A stretch of DNA of 64,000 nucleotides, taken from Bremia lactucae. Taxonomy: Eukaryota > Oomycota > Peronosporomycetes > Peronosporales > Peronosporaceae. The stretch covers positions 6,189,546 through 6,253,545 of the forward strand of contig NC_090612.1 in assembly GCF_004359215.1 (NCBI RefSeq). The letters run 5' to 3'. The stretch's first letter is position 1; every line of letters begins with the position of its first letter. Positions 9,849 to 20,041 of the stretch are shown here, in pieces. The notes below the pieces were generated by a model. It saw only the letters and a list, made by a program, of their open reading frames with translations. It was not told the DNA's origin and searched no databases. A program made the translations under genes and the position numbers.

Positions 9849-11045
9849 CCCGAGAGATTTATTGTTCGGCAGCCTGTAGATAAATCTCAGGAAGAAACCG
9901 AGATATTGAATGTTTTGGTTAATGACGGATCAAGAGTAGGCGCTTATACTCCTGATCTGTATGCGCCTCCTAAGCTAACTTCGGAGATAACTCAATTAGC
10001 AACCCTAGAACTCAAGCGGTTCTTAAGAGATCTGCATAGTGGTAGAATCAAGCAGATCTGCCTTCTCGTCACAGAGGACGAATAGATGACCGATATTCGG
10101 TCGGGGGTAATTTTTCCATAGAACGTATGGGTTCTCAGCAGCTCATCGATGGACGAAAGTGTTCTCGACGTGAAGACTCGGATTGAGAGATGTACTACTC
10201 AATTTCCGGAGTCACTTAAGACAAATCCTTTATACAAGGATTTGATTGAATTCAGGGATGAATTCCTTGAAACAGCTCCATGCGAGTTGCCAAAGGATAA
10301 AGGCACTCGACAGGAGATCGAGCTCAAACCGGGCTCGAAGTACTGTGTCTTGAAGCAGTGGCCACTTCCTCGTGAACAAGTACTTGTGATCGACAAATTC
10401 TTTATCGATCGAGTAAAAGCGGGCCATGGAAGGGAGTCAACCTCCCCACATTCTCCGACCTTCTGTGTGCGAAAAGCCACAGGAGGGTGGCGGATACTGC
10501 ACGCATTCAACAAACTGAATGCTGCAACAGTACCGGCTTAAACGCCGATACCTAGAAAAGACGTAATCATAGATGGTATGTCTAAGAGTACGATCTTTTC
10601 GTCTATGGATCTGATGGATGGGTTCTATCAAATCCTTATGCGTGAACGGGACATCCCGTACACAGCAGTGAGCACTCCCAGTGGGATGCTCTGGGAATGG
10701 CTAGTAATGCCATATGGGGCTTAGTGCAACATTCGATAGATGCGTAACGAATCTGTTGAGACCGGTGCGAGAATTCGCTCTGAGTTATTAACGGTGTATT
10801 CGTCTATAGCCGGACTTATGACGGAAAGACGGACGTGGGAGTTCCTTAAAGTCACGTTTATTCTAAAGCATAAGTTGTACGCAAATCTCAAGAAGTTCAT
10901 ATTCGCTGCAAGCGAAATACCACTTCTTGGGTGCAACGTCGGTAAACACGGCGTGCGCCCTGATCCCGAAAAGATCAAGGCATTTACCGATGGTCAGTTC
11001 CAGTCGATGTCAAGGGACTTGGAAAGTTCCTGCGTATTTGCATAA
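9744..11045 (+). pseudogene. Reverse transcriptase of A2, broken
   Basis: A protease-RT spacer (9744-10085) leads to the RT N-terminus at 10149-10541. That part holds the SPTFCVRK..GGWRI and NKLNAATVPA blocks, followed by a TAA stop where the other copies read CAA. The SSMDLMDGFYQI block is near 10610 and the TAVSTPSGMLWEWLVMPYG block near 10690. The stretch that encodes YFDDVF in A3 is altered here by a frameshift and substitution near 10790, so the catalytic aspartates are lost. KHKLYANLKKFIF and the connection region follow to 11045. Confidence 0.8.
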
Positions 11046-11099
11046 GTACTTCCGCAATTATGCCGAGATGACAGTTCATCTCTCTTGTCTTTGAAAAAA

Positions 11100-11340
11100 A
11101 GACGATAAAACGCTATGGATCGCCGATTGTCGGCATTCCTTCGAAGGTATCAAGCAAAGCTTGATGCAATCGCCCATCTTCGCGATTGCAGATCAAGACA
11201 GACCATTCCATGCCGACCCGATTTCGAGCCGGCTGCGCGTTCCAACAGTGAAAATAATCCCACTGTTGCAACACTCATTTCAAGTGTTCTGTCATCAACC
11301 TTGTTTGATGACTTAAAAAAAAGCCTACGAAGAAGATAAG
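11100..11340 (+). pseudogene. RNase H remnant of A2 with internal deletion
   Basis: Compared with A3 (28730-29242), sequence passes from the start of the domain (PFH, near 11209) directly to its end (RPDFEPAA equivalent). About 340 bp carrying the DASDFAIG, HDKE and YTDH catalytic blocks is missing. The junction shares a few bases (CATGC/CGCCG context), consistent with microhomology deletion. Confidence 0.75.
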
Positions 11341-11346
11341 GGTCCG

Positions 11347-12260
11347 TTGCGTTTATTGGATTATCAGATAAATGCATCCGATAATACTTTTTTAATATTT
11401 ACCGGCTTTATATCGATCGTCATCCGATCGATACACAACACGCAACGGCATATTGTATTTCACAGCCCTTGCAGGCGACACTCCATCCCAAATCCCAATG
11501 ATTTGCGCTTGCGCATCATGTATGAGCGTCACGATGCACCAATAACTGGGCATCGTGGACGTGAGAAAACTTAACTCACAGTAAGTCGCGACTTTTATTG
11601 GCCCCGCCAGTATCAGTTTATGCGCAAGTACGTTCGTGCTTGCGAAGTATGTCAACGGGTGAAGCCCAGCCCTTCATCCCGTGCACCTCTCCAACCTCTA
11701 CAACTTCCAGCAGAGTGTTGGCAGTCCGTATCTGTGGACTTCGTCTTCGGATTTCCCGAAAACGACCACAAAAATAATGGAATCCTTGTTTTTGTAGACA
11801 GATTCAGCAAGATGGTGCACCTTGCTGCGGTACCAGAGTCGATTACGGCTCCGGGTTGTGCCCGTGTCTTTATCGACACGGTATTCAAATTCCACGGTTT
11901 ACTCCGTGAACTGGTCTCGGATAGAGATCCACCGTTATCGGCGGAGTTTGGCAATCCGTATTCTGATCTCTCGGAACACGGCTGACTATGTCAACATCCG
12001 ATCACCCAGAAACGGATAATCAAACAGCGTCCTCGAAGAGATACTTCGAGGTTACGTCCAATCGTATCCGAATTGGAGCGAGTTTTTACCGATGGTCGAA
12101 TTCGCCATCAATAATTCGGTGCATGCGTCTACAACGCATACACCGTTCTTTGTGAATGGCTTACGCCATCCTCGCATACCGACCCAATTAGAGGGATCCT
12201 CTAGTCTAAGGGGGGGGGACTCGCAGGAGCAAAACCAATTCTGGCTCATGCTCAACACGC
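11347..12260 (+). pseudogene. Integrase of A2, frameshifted
   Basis: The zinc-binding HHCC module is recognisable across 11521-11660 (H..H near GHRGREKT, then CEVCQR), split by a stop near 11574. The catalytic core at 11620-11985 has SVDFVFGFP with the first Asp, DRFSKMVH, and ELVSDRDPP with the second Asp. The expected third acidic residue lies past a frameshift. Conserved text continues near 12090-12170 (FAINNS.H..T..TPFFVNGLRHPR). It would insert cDNA into chromatin if intact. Confidence 0.8.
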
Positions 12261-12329
12261 GTCGAAAATAACAACGACGCGAGTGATGTCAATGTCGAAG
12301 AAAACGACATCGAAAATGAGATTGATCTC

Positions 12330-13350
12330 ATGGCAGTACGCACTAAGCGTACTGAAAAAGACAAAACAAATGAGTTAGCGGAAGAGTTTCTGCTAACTCG
12401 AGAATCAATTATCCGTTTCGTTCAGGATTCTATTGCTAACGCAGTGGACCGACAGAAATGGAATGCAGACAAACATGGAAGAGCAAATGTTAATTCATTC
12501 AAATTAATGATCTAGTGCTACTCTCTACGGTAAACTTACCTAAACGATTAGTCACTAATGTGGGTAGCATTAAACTACTACCCAAGTTCATTGGGCCTTT
12601 CCGTGTACTGCATCGAAGAGGCAATGCGTACACAATAGAATTGCGACGTAGGATGCGAACGCATCCTACGTTTTACGTTGGTCGGCTCCGGCCGTACCAT
12701 CAGTACGCGGCTTCTTCCGAGGACGGATTTGACCACTCTTTACAAGAATACCCAAAAGATTATTGTGATCGCGAACCAGATTTTCATGTTGAACCTGAAG
12801 TTTCTCAGGCCGGTTTCGAAGATCCTCGAAGCTACGATGAGCTGACGACAGCTCATCGCGGACAGCATGATACTTCCGCTCGTACTCCAACAAGGAGTAC
12901 GCACTCTTCGAACGGTCTTCCAACCGCTCGATATGGTGAGCCTGCACCGTCTGCTCCAACGAGCGACGCTTACCGCGCTCGTGGTCAAGTCCCTCCTCCA
13001 AATCATGGAGGAAGCGATCGAGTTTGTCGACCATCGACACTAGATCCGACACATGGGTCGGATTTAATTTTCACTCCTCCGCCACAACCATTGGTGAATT
13101 TCCAAGGCTGTCAACGTTTCCTTGTGGAACGTATACTCCGTGATGTGAAGGGGTAGCGAACAAGTTATCTTGTTCGCTGGTGCGGTTTACAACCTTCACA
13201 TGACAGCAGGGAGCCTCGTTCCCAGCTGGTTGTTGACGTTGAGAGCCTCGTCCGTCAGTATGACGAGACCCATCCAATGGATCATAAGGTCTATCAGAAA
13301 ACACGCGCCTCTGGCGCCTGTAAATCGATGGCAAAACGTCAATCTCATCG
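12330..13350 (+). CDS. Integrase C-terminus, linker and chromodomain of A2
   Basis: Frames at 12330-12515 and 12515-13156 encode the GPY/F-type integrase tail (LLPKFIGPFRVLHRRGNAYTI, RTHPTFYVGRLRPY), then a Pro/Ser-rich linker of about 130 residues. The chromodomain starts with RFLVERIL near 13110. A stop at 13156 interrupts it. The rest (RWCGLQP, EPRSQLVVDVESLVRQYDETH) reads in frame to about 13300. The chromodomain identifies a chromovirus, a lineage whose integrase is thought to be guided by histone marks. The linker overlaps the antisense frame at 12666-13052. Confidence 0.75.
12666..13052 (-). CDS. Antisense coiled-coil ORF of Ty3-A (copy A2)
   Basis: A clean minus-strand frame of 128 codons starts with MSDLVSMVDKLDRFLHDLEE. 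It has two heptad-like stretches (about residues 5-40 and 65-115, including LQVQHENLVRDHNNLLGIL) and ends in a basic segment, IRPRKKPR, that could be a nuclear signal. It lies opposite the sense linker between the integrase tail and the chromodomain. A homologous frame exists at 62688-63214 in A4, where it stays open further upstream (AEEEKLNPTHVSDL). Here a stop separates it from an upstream minus frame at 13071-13355. No expression evidence is available. Confidence 0.5.
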   Translation of the reverse strand: MSDLVSMVDKLDRFLHDLEEGLDHERGKRRSLEQTVQAHHIERLEDRSKSAYSLLEYERKYHAVRDELSSAHRSFEDLRNRPEKLQVQHENLVRDHNNLLGILVKSGQIRPRKKPRTDGTAGADQRKT

Positions 13351-13359
13351 CGCATCTCG

Positions 13360-13684
13360 ATAGAGATGCGAGCCCTTCCCCTGGATCACTGGTGACCCGG
13401 CGAGGACGCCGGAGGAGATCGCTGCCCGCGACGCTCTTCATGAGCATTACCTTACGCCGAAGGTAATGACGCGAAGCCAGTATCTGACGCGTTTACGTGA
13501 TCAAGCTTGTGGGGCTTCGGTGACCTGCATGAGAAAGATTCTGATCGTTTTGTTTCCAAACGAAACAAGGAGTGAAAACGAAGTCTCATTTGAGAACTGG
13601 GTTCACCGGGCCCGCAAACTCCGTAATATCTGGAATATCAGAGAGTCTGCGGATTAAGGTGAAGCTTCGCTTCGACTTCGCTAA
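13360..13684 (+). other. 3' region beyond A2 chromodomain
   Basis: A plus frame ends at 13657 (YLTRLRDQACG, then FENWVHRARKLRNIW). I do not recognise it. The stretch still shows hairpins, for example TTACCTTA..AAGGTAA near 13450, so it probably belongs to a retroelement. The exact boundary between the A2 3' side and the C1 3' side cannot be set. Confidence 0.35.
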
Positions 13685-14191
13685 GCTTTAGGCCAAAGGC
13701 CAGTTACGTTCAGCATTTATGCCACAAAACGAAGTAAGGCTAGCCGATATTTCAGTGCTACGGTTGACCGTACAACCAAGGATCGAAGCCGCACTGAGGC
13801 TTTAGATCCACCTAATCCCACGTTTAGTAGTGGGAAGCGACGTTTGACGCGAGTTGACCCTCAGCTTGGAGCTCAAAAATGTCAACGTTGTACGGGCAAT
13901 CTTGCCGAAGAGGTACCTCGAACTCCCAAGAGTTTTTGGAAGAGGGTTACCCTAGCCACTTCACCAGATACTAGTATTGACCCTCACGACGACGTCGCTT
14001 TAAAAGTTTCTCCACATGAAACTGAAGGTTTCCCCGCGCATCAAGCGGTGCGGGAGGGGGCCGAAATTTCGGCGGAAGCATTTGATGCTCAACGACACGA
14101 GGTGCAACTTCTTCGTGAGGTCCTTGCTCGGGTTGGGAGCTCTTTTGAGGCGGTTCGGGCGTCTTTCGCCGAAATCGCTTTTACCACGTAA
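13685..14191 (+). CDS. Antisense ORF flanking Ty3-C
   Basis: An open plus frame of 168 codons follows a TAA at 13682 and has no ATG at its start, so only a conceptual fragment is claimed. It contains a CxxC (QKCQRC), a Ser/Pro/Asp-rich middle, and near the end a heptad-like helix (AQRHEVQLLREVLARVGSSFEAV). It runs opposite in direction to C1 and just beyond the C1 integrase tail. That is the same relative place as the antisense coiled-coil frames of Ty3-A, -B and -D. A related frame continues in another phase to 14387. Confidence 0.4.
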   Translation, partial: ALGQRPVTFSIYATKRSKASRYFSATVDRTTKDRSRTEALDPPNPTFSSGKRRLTRVDPQLGAQKCQRCTGNLAEEVPRTPKSFWKRVTLATSPDTSIDPHDDVALKVSPHETEGFPAHQAVREGAEISAEAFDAQRHEVQLLREVLARVGSSFEAVRASFAEIAFTT

Positions 14192-14295
14192 AGAGGGCCA
14201 GTTGGATATCCTGGTGAGGATGCAACAATCTGCGGCACGACCGCCTGTCTCGGCGCAAGCGCCTTCAAGTCCAAGTGGGAAGGGTCCCGATATGG

Positions 14296-15560
14296 CTAAA
14301 GCAAGCCAACGTAAAACACTGGATGTGTACGCAGCTTGTTGGGAAGGTTTAGCGTATAAGCTAGGCCCTTCTTGGCCACGAACGTAAATGGTCCAATAAA
14401 GCGCGGGCGAAATTTGGTCTTGAAGACCGCGGATACCAAGTTGGTAGGTAGGTTCTTAGCGTTTAGTAAAACTCGGTCTCCGACCATATACGAATTAATA
14501 CAGTTTCTGCTTTTGGCATCTGCTTCTTGTTTTTGTTTGTCTTGGCTATCAGCCATCGTATCTCTTACATGTCTTAAGATACTAAATCGCGTCGCGAGAA
14601 ACTCGCTTACTTGTTTCCGAACGGTAACAGGGCTGATATCAGCAAGCCTATCGGCCGATTCTCCCCCACCAAGCCCTTAACCCTGCAGTGGTATCGTTAA
14701 TGGAACGCGCGGTTGGTAAGACCGTTTACATAGAACACAGTATAGCCTGTAGAGGCATGAACAGCGTCATTGAACGCAAACTCCACTACTGGGAGCATTG
14801 AGCTCCAGCGCTTTGGTGTCTGAGCACACACGCTGCGTTAAACGTCTTCAATGACGCGATTGACAAGTTCAGTTCGACCATCGGTCTGTGGATGGTCCGC
14901 AGTGGACATCTCCAATCTGGTTATAAGCACTCGGAAAATTGATTTCCAGATTTACCCGTAAAATCGGGGATCCCGATCAGAGATAATTGCCACTGGCAAA
15001 CCATGTTTTCGAAACACGCGATCGATGAACAGCTTAGCTGTACCGTCTCCATCAATGGAATCTGGCACGGCTGCTTAGTAAGCCATTTTGCTCAAACGGT
15101 CAACAAAGACCACTATACCGGAGTTACCGGCTGAATCTTTCGGTAGCCCAAAGACGAAATCCATACTAATGGACTCCCACAATCCTATGGGGACGGGAAG
15201 ACTCGCCAGTGGCGCAGCAGCATGTGTCGAGGGTTTAATCCGTTGGCACGTTTCGCATGTGCGAATATATGTGCTGACCCATTTTTAAAGTTTGGGCCAC
15301 CGACTCTGGCCTATGAAGCCGTAGGTCTTTTCTCAAGCGAGATGACCACCAAGGACAGTATCGTGTGCCTCATATTGGATCCGGTACTTCACCTCCTCAT
15401 CATGAGGAACAATGACACGCGGAGGGTCCGCGATGTTTGTGCAACAGGTTGTTATCGATAGAAATCGATGTAACCTTGCACGCAAACGTGCCGCCAATTT
15501 AATACCCAATTTGAGTCCTATAACGCTCGTAGCAGAGCTGCACACTGTTTATCCTTGGCG
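14296..15560 (-). pseudogene. Integrase of C1, decayed
   Basis: The zinc-binding module appears near 15333-15545 and core fragments near 15060-15200 in broken frames. The C-terminal frame at 14296-14556 is open: DKQKQEADAKSRN, YMVGDRVLLNAKNLPTN, then RPRFIGPFTFVAKKGLAYTL, ending THPVFYVGLL. This is the GPY/F-type tail. No chromodomain was recognised downstream. Confidence 0.7.
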
Positions 15561-15689
15561 TAAGCCGAACTGATTAATTCAGGAATAGGTGACGAGATAG
15601 TCGTTGAATGAGAATCTCATAATCCGGCCTGCGTGATAACGCGTCGGCCAAAGCATTTTGCTTGCCGGGCTTATACTTCACCACGAAGT

Positions 15690-16858
15690 TGGATTCCGCA
15701 AAAAAAGATAGTTATCGGGCCATTTTCTGTGAGAGATGGGGCGACTTAGTCGCCGTGCGCAATGATGTGTGATCTGTAAAAATCACAAACGGCTTAGAGC
15801 CGAGTGGATGACCTCTGAATTTGACGAGAGCATACTTCATAACAAGGAACTCTTTGTCATGAACTGGGTAGTTCTTTTCCGCAGCTTTAAGCTTTTTAGA
15901 CTCGAACGCAATAACACGTTGATGCCCATCAACATCTGTTTGTAACAGAGCACTGCCAATGGCAAAATCTGATGCGTCAAAGACGATACTGAAAGGCCAA
16001 TTTGGGTTTGGCAGTACCAGAATCGGGGCATGGATAAGACTACCCTTAACTGCTCGAAAAGCATTATTTTCGGTGCTAGTCCAGCACCATTCTATATCTT
16101 TCTTTAGGAGTTTAGATAATGGCCTAGCCATATCAGCGTAATTTTTGCTATATTTGTGTAAATAATTGGCGAGACCCAACCACTTAAGCAAATCCTTTTG
16201 GTTTTTAGGAACCGGCCAATCTACTATGGCTTTTACCTTAGCGGAATCGCTCTAAGGCATCGCTTTCCAATGAAGTTTTCTAAAGAAGGAATTTCGTCTG
16301 CGCCAAAAATGCATTTAGATGCATTGGCATACAATTTTTTTGTGCGCATGCATTCGAGCACTGCTCGCAAATGGTCTAAATGGTTTTCCATATCCGACCG
16401 ACCCTGCTCCGCACGACTATGGACAAAAATGTCATCGAAATAAGTCTGTGCATAACCTCGATGAGGGCGAAACAGTTGCGTCACTAGACGATTAAATGTT
16501 GCCGGGGCGTTGGAAAGCCATTGTGGAAAACCAGCCACTCCCATTACATGCCGCTTTGGGTGCTAACCGCTGTAAGCGGGATATCACTAGCTCGCATAAG
16601 CACTTGGTAGTAACCATTGACTAAGTCCAATGCACTGTACATTGTACATCCCACCATATTGTTCTAAAGAACATCTTTTCTAGGAATGGGGGTTTGGGCT
16701 GGTATAGTGGCAGCCTTAAGCTTATTATAAGCATGTACAATGCGCCATTTACCATTTGGCTTTTTGACACAAAAATGTCGGTGTCGAATGAGGAGATTTG
16801 TTCTCTCGTAACATTTCAGCCTCGTGCTTTGCATGGAAGAAATCGTCAATGACGTCAC
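15690..16858 (-). pseudogene. Reverse transcriptase and RNase H of C1
   Basis: The RT N-terminus is at 16664-16858 (FCVKKPNGKWRIVHAYNKL). The palm with the catalytic TYFDDIFVHSR lies in the frame 16233-16544. RNase H is at 15712-16191 (VFDASDFAIGSALLQTD, HDKEFLVMKYAL, FTDHTSLRT). All catalytic blocks are visible, but three frames are needed and a stop or frameshift separates each, so no functional enzyme is encoded. Confidence 0.8.
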
Positions 16859-17661
16859 ACTGCTCCTTTGGTAAAAGCCATTGTTCTTGTGACACAGTAT
16901 TTGGTTCCCATTACTAAGTCAATTTCATGATGAACACTTCTATCCGGAGCTAAAACAGATGGTGGGTTATTACATACCTTATCTTGGAATTCCTTAATTA
17001 AGGAATAAAAAGGATCCGTAGGATCTTCCAGGATCGGTGACCCATTTCGCGCACAAAGTGCACCTTTTGTGTCATCCAGGACAGCTTCGTCTAGAAGTGA
17101 CGATGAGTTTAACTCAACCATAGGTCGAATGACCATCATTTCAGATAAGTCACCAGTTTTTAAGACTCGACCGCACTCATCAATAGACATTTCGTCTAGC
17201 TCTAAAAGAGCATGTAACGAGAGGATTGCCGCAAGGCTTACTTCCCCCTCAATGTTACCGGTTACGCCATTTACAAGCGTATGTACTTGCTCACTCGTAT
17301 CACTTTGTGAGGGTATACACGCTTCGTGTCCATCCTGTCTTGGAGTGAAGATGAAGACAATACGCCTTTTAGAGGCCGGGACATTCACGTCCCCAGGGTT
17401 TTCAGCCTGTATTGGTTCTATACAAGACATGGTGTCTAATTTGACATCCGATAAAGAGTTAAAAAACTCAACTTCCTTATCCAGCGAACGTTTACGTGTC
17501 GCCTCACGTGCATTAGGAGGATTTGACCCAAAATGCCCTGGCGAACCGCCAATAGTGTCACTATTGACACTTAGGATGGTGCCACCTCGGCCGACCATAC
17601 TCGGTGGACTTAGACGTGCCACTCCACGTATCTCAGGGATATTGCACGCTGCTTTCAGCAT
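16855..17661 (-). CDS. Protease-RT spacer of C1 polyprotein
   Basis: A long open frame (268 codons) begins within the protease-RT spacer and ends where RT begins. It is acidic and disordered in character. A recognisable block, SLIKEFQDKVCNNPPSVL, is followed by the HHEIDLV..TKYCVTR lead-in to RT. The same spacer, truncated, lies at 58760-59458. No enzyme activity is expected in this part. Confidence 0.6.
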   Translation of the reverse strand: MLKAACNIPEIRGVARLSPPSMVGRGGTILSVNSDTIGGSPGHFGSNPPNAREATRKRSLDKEVEFFNSLSDVKLDTMSCIEPIQAENPGDVNVPASKRRIVFIFTPRQDGHEACIPSQSDTSEQVHTLVNGVTGNIEGEVSLAAILSLHALLELDEMSIDECGRVLKTGDLSEMMVIRPMVELNSSSLLDEAVLDDTKGALCARNGSPILEDPTDPFYSLIKEFQDKVCNNPPSVLAPDRSVHHEIDLVMGTKYCVTRTMAFTKGAV

Positions 17662-17679
17662 TTAGTGAATCGTTAGTAT

Positions 17680-18380
17680 AGCGAGTGTTACTCGACGAAG
17701 TACGTGCCGTTTTACTTATTTCTGCTCAGTCGGGCTCAAAATTAATGTTTTTAACATTAGAGTTTATTAACTCAGACATGCCAATGTCTAAAACAGTGAC
17801 AGACTCATTCTTGGTATGGCCTGGCTAGAACATCATGAACCGAATTAGTAATATTTATTGTGAGGAGTAGCTTCTCCAGACAAGCTATTGATAAGCCTTT
17901 CTGGCAAAAGCCACGGCTTCTTTTCAGGGGCGAGATGAGACATTTTACTGTCTTCACTCCCCTGACCGTGGATCAATTGGAAGTCTAAGACCTTAGGCGC
18001 CACGCGCAATATTCCTAGCAAAGTTTTGGAGAGTCATGGACCCACCTTTGCTAGGCAACAAATGAGATCATATCTCGAATCCAAATCAAGGACGAGACAG
18101 CGTTCCATACTGTCAAAGTCCAGAAACTTTATACCTAAGTTCAATGGAACTTTGGGAACAGTGACCCGAGTCCCTGTCCCTAAGCAAACAGTGTTATTGT
18201 ATTATCTCCATGCGCTCTAAGTACCTCCACGTATTGTTGATTTCCCTCAATAGAAAGGCGTCGAGCATAATTGCAAGACACTCCTGAGTCAATTAAAATT
18301 GACCACGGCTTACCAAAGCCCTTTACAATCGAAATGAGCACCAAGCTAATTGGGGCAAGGTTCTATTTATTCTCACCTCC
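17680..18380 (-). pseudogene. Protease of C1, broken
   Basis: A minus frame near 18250-18320 reads WSILIDSGVSCNYARR, a canonical D-S-G aspartic protease active site. Downstream the frame breaks within about 40 codons, and stops are dense to 17680. A fragment of this region (about 17860-18060) recurs near 55.33 and 63.77 kb. Confidence 0.6.
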
Positions 18381-18427
18381 TTGAGGTTTAACCGAGCCTA
18401 GGTCTTCCCCAGAAGGGCGCCCCGCAT

Positions 18428-19446
18428 CTACTGGGTATCGACGTTTCCCCGCACCGTACCAGATCTCTGGTATAGGTCGGAGTTGGAGCTCTTTCGGGCT
18501 TTACGCAAATTTCGAAGTGGGCAGGCAGGGCGTAAATGTTTCGTGCATTCGCGCACATAACATCTACGGATGGTCTTATGCTGTTCCACAGCTTGAAGAG
18601 CCTCTTCTCCTTCCTCAACGAGGCTTATAAACATAGGTTCCGCTCTATTAGACGGAACCCATGTGCTCGAAGAGCTTGTTCGGTAAACAGGCGTGCTAAC
18701 GCGGGCAGACTTAAAGTCAAAGTCGGCGCGTAGCGCTATGGCAACTGCCTCTTCGAACGTAGCCGGATGAGATCGGAACAATTCCGTCCGGGCAATGCCT
18801 TCATTGAGACCCCCCATAAAAAAGGTCACTACAATTGCCTCTTGCACCGGGTCTTGATGCATAGATGCAATGAGAGTTCTCAACTCCTGGACAAAGACCC
18901 CCAGGGTTCTTTTACCCTGCCGAGTCGCTAGGAGTCGTGCTCGCATGCAAAAAGCCTGATCAGGCGGTGCAAACATGCTGGTCACTTGCTGTTTCAGCGA
19001 ATCCCATGAGGGGAAAGCGTCGTTTATGGATGTGCTGCACATTAATGCCCACTCTATGGCTCTACCTCCAAGTTTGGACATGGCCATAGCCACATTTGCC
19101 TTTCTGGTAAGAACAAGACGTAATCAATGGACATTTCCATTTGCTCAATTCAAAAAGGGAGATTTTCTCCCTCTTTTCCCTCATTTTTTTTTACATTTAC
19201 AGTTAGAGGGCGAGCCCTCGGCTCTGAGTCAGGTACGGAGATGTACCGGGTAGGCATAGATGCCGCTAAAGGGTCCTGTACCTGACCGATCAGGGAGGCT
19301 TTGTACCGCATGAAAGCTTCAAGCCTTGCATGCAGGACCTCTGGTCCCTGGGAAATAATAAATTCCACGTGCTCAAGCCCGAATAAGATTTTGAGCTTGT
19401 CATAAGCGGCGCGTTGCGCTTCTGACAATTCTGGAACCTCTTTCAC
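18428..19446 (-). pseudogene. gag of C1
   Basis: Two frames, 19150-19446 and 18428-19093, hold colinear gag. The first has an N-terminal segment ([19 protein letters not shown]). The second has the core (GGRAIEWALMCST, FPSWDSLKQQVTSMFAPPD, LLATRQGKRTLGVFVQELR, FFMGGLNEGIARTELFR) and a Cys/His-containing tail (RRCYVRECTKHLRPACP) resembling a divergent knuckle. A frameshift separates them near 19100. The QGKRTLGVFVQELRTLI core is a typical Retrotrans_gag signature. Confidence 0.75.
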
Positions 19447-19506
19447 TGTCGTAAAAAATAAGTCTTGTAAAGACTCAGGCGTAGGTTGACTACGAGTGCT
19501 ACCAGG

Positions 19507-19991
19507 TGTAGCGGAGCTATCACGCTCCTAAAGTCAGAGAAAGACTCTCAGACTCAGAGAGTCACTTAGTTCTATTGAGCTTATGGGTTTAACAACTCTG
19601 GGAGTCGTACATGCTATTAAAGCTTAAGGAATCCTAGTTCAAGGGATTCAGGGGTTCGTAAAGCCAAGTGGCAACTAGTGCCCAAGAGGATATACCTTAG
19701 AAAGGCTTCTATCTCTTACAAATCAATGCGCAAGCCTTAGGAAGGCACTTAACGCTTTAAGATCAATGAGGAACTGCACTTTATTTAATTATTTAAATCT
19801 AAAAACCTTACCCTAGCTAATTTAAAATAGATTTCGGCCCCAGATTTATATCTGGCGGCGACCACATAATTATTGCCCATATTTAATGGGATTTAAGCAA
19901 CTAACTATTTTAAAATTAGATAAAGGGTATTTTACCCATTTAGTAAATGTACCACAACAACGGTTCTCCAACCGATGTGTGCCCCATTACA
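19507..19991 (-). repeat. LTR of Ty3-C (C1)
   Basis: This 485-bp LTR starts (minus) TGTAATGGGGCACAC at 19991 and ends GCTCCGCTACA at 19507. Related copies are a solo LTR at 51337-51782 and a fragment at 54986-55295, both plus. Confidence 0.85.
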
Positions 19992-20041
19992 CTATCAGCT
20001 TAAAGACATGAACTTTCCCTAGTGACCCTGCCAGTTTAGCA

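Larger units (their letters stand above)
7409..13660 (+). mobile_element. Ty3-A copy A2, rearranged
   Basis: Plus-strand order is 5' LTR, an inverted gag block, gag tail with zinc-knuckle remnant, protease, RT, RNase H remnant, integrase and chromodomain. It inserted into the E-type gag at 7408. Breaks include an internal inversion (7748-8575), a protease frameshift shared with A3, a destroyed YFDD box, and a deletion of most of RNase H. No 3' LTR was found; beyond about 13.66 kb the sequence passes into the 3' flank of C1. It cannot be autonomous. Confidence 0.85.
14192..19991 (-). mobile_element. Ty3/gypsy element C1
   Basis: On the minus strand: LTR (19991-19507), gag, protease, spacer, RT, RNase H, and integrase ending near 14296. 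The proteins differ clearly from Ty3-A (for example gag with [11 protein letters not shown] and a distinct spacer), so this is a separate family. Several frameshifts and stops break protease, RT and integrase. The 3' LTR is absent; the 3' side merges with A2 sequence. Fragments recur at 51.3, 55.0, 58.8 and 63.8 kb. Confidence 0.85.

Noticed and set aside
16664..16858. Possible programmed frameshift between the spacer and RT of C1
   Set aside because: Several other frameshifts and stops surround it, so simple decay is the better explanation.
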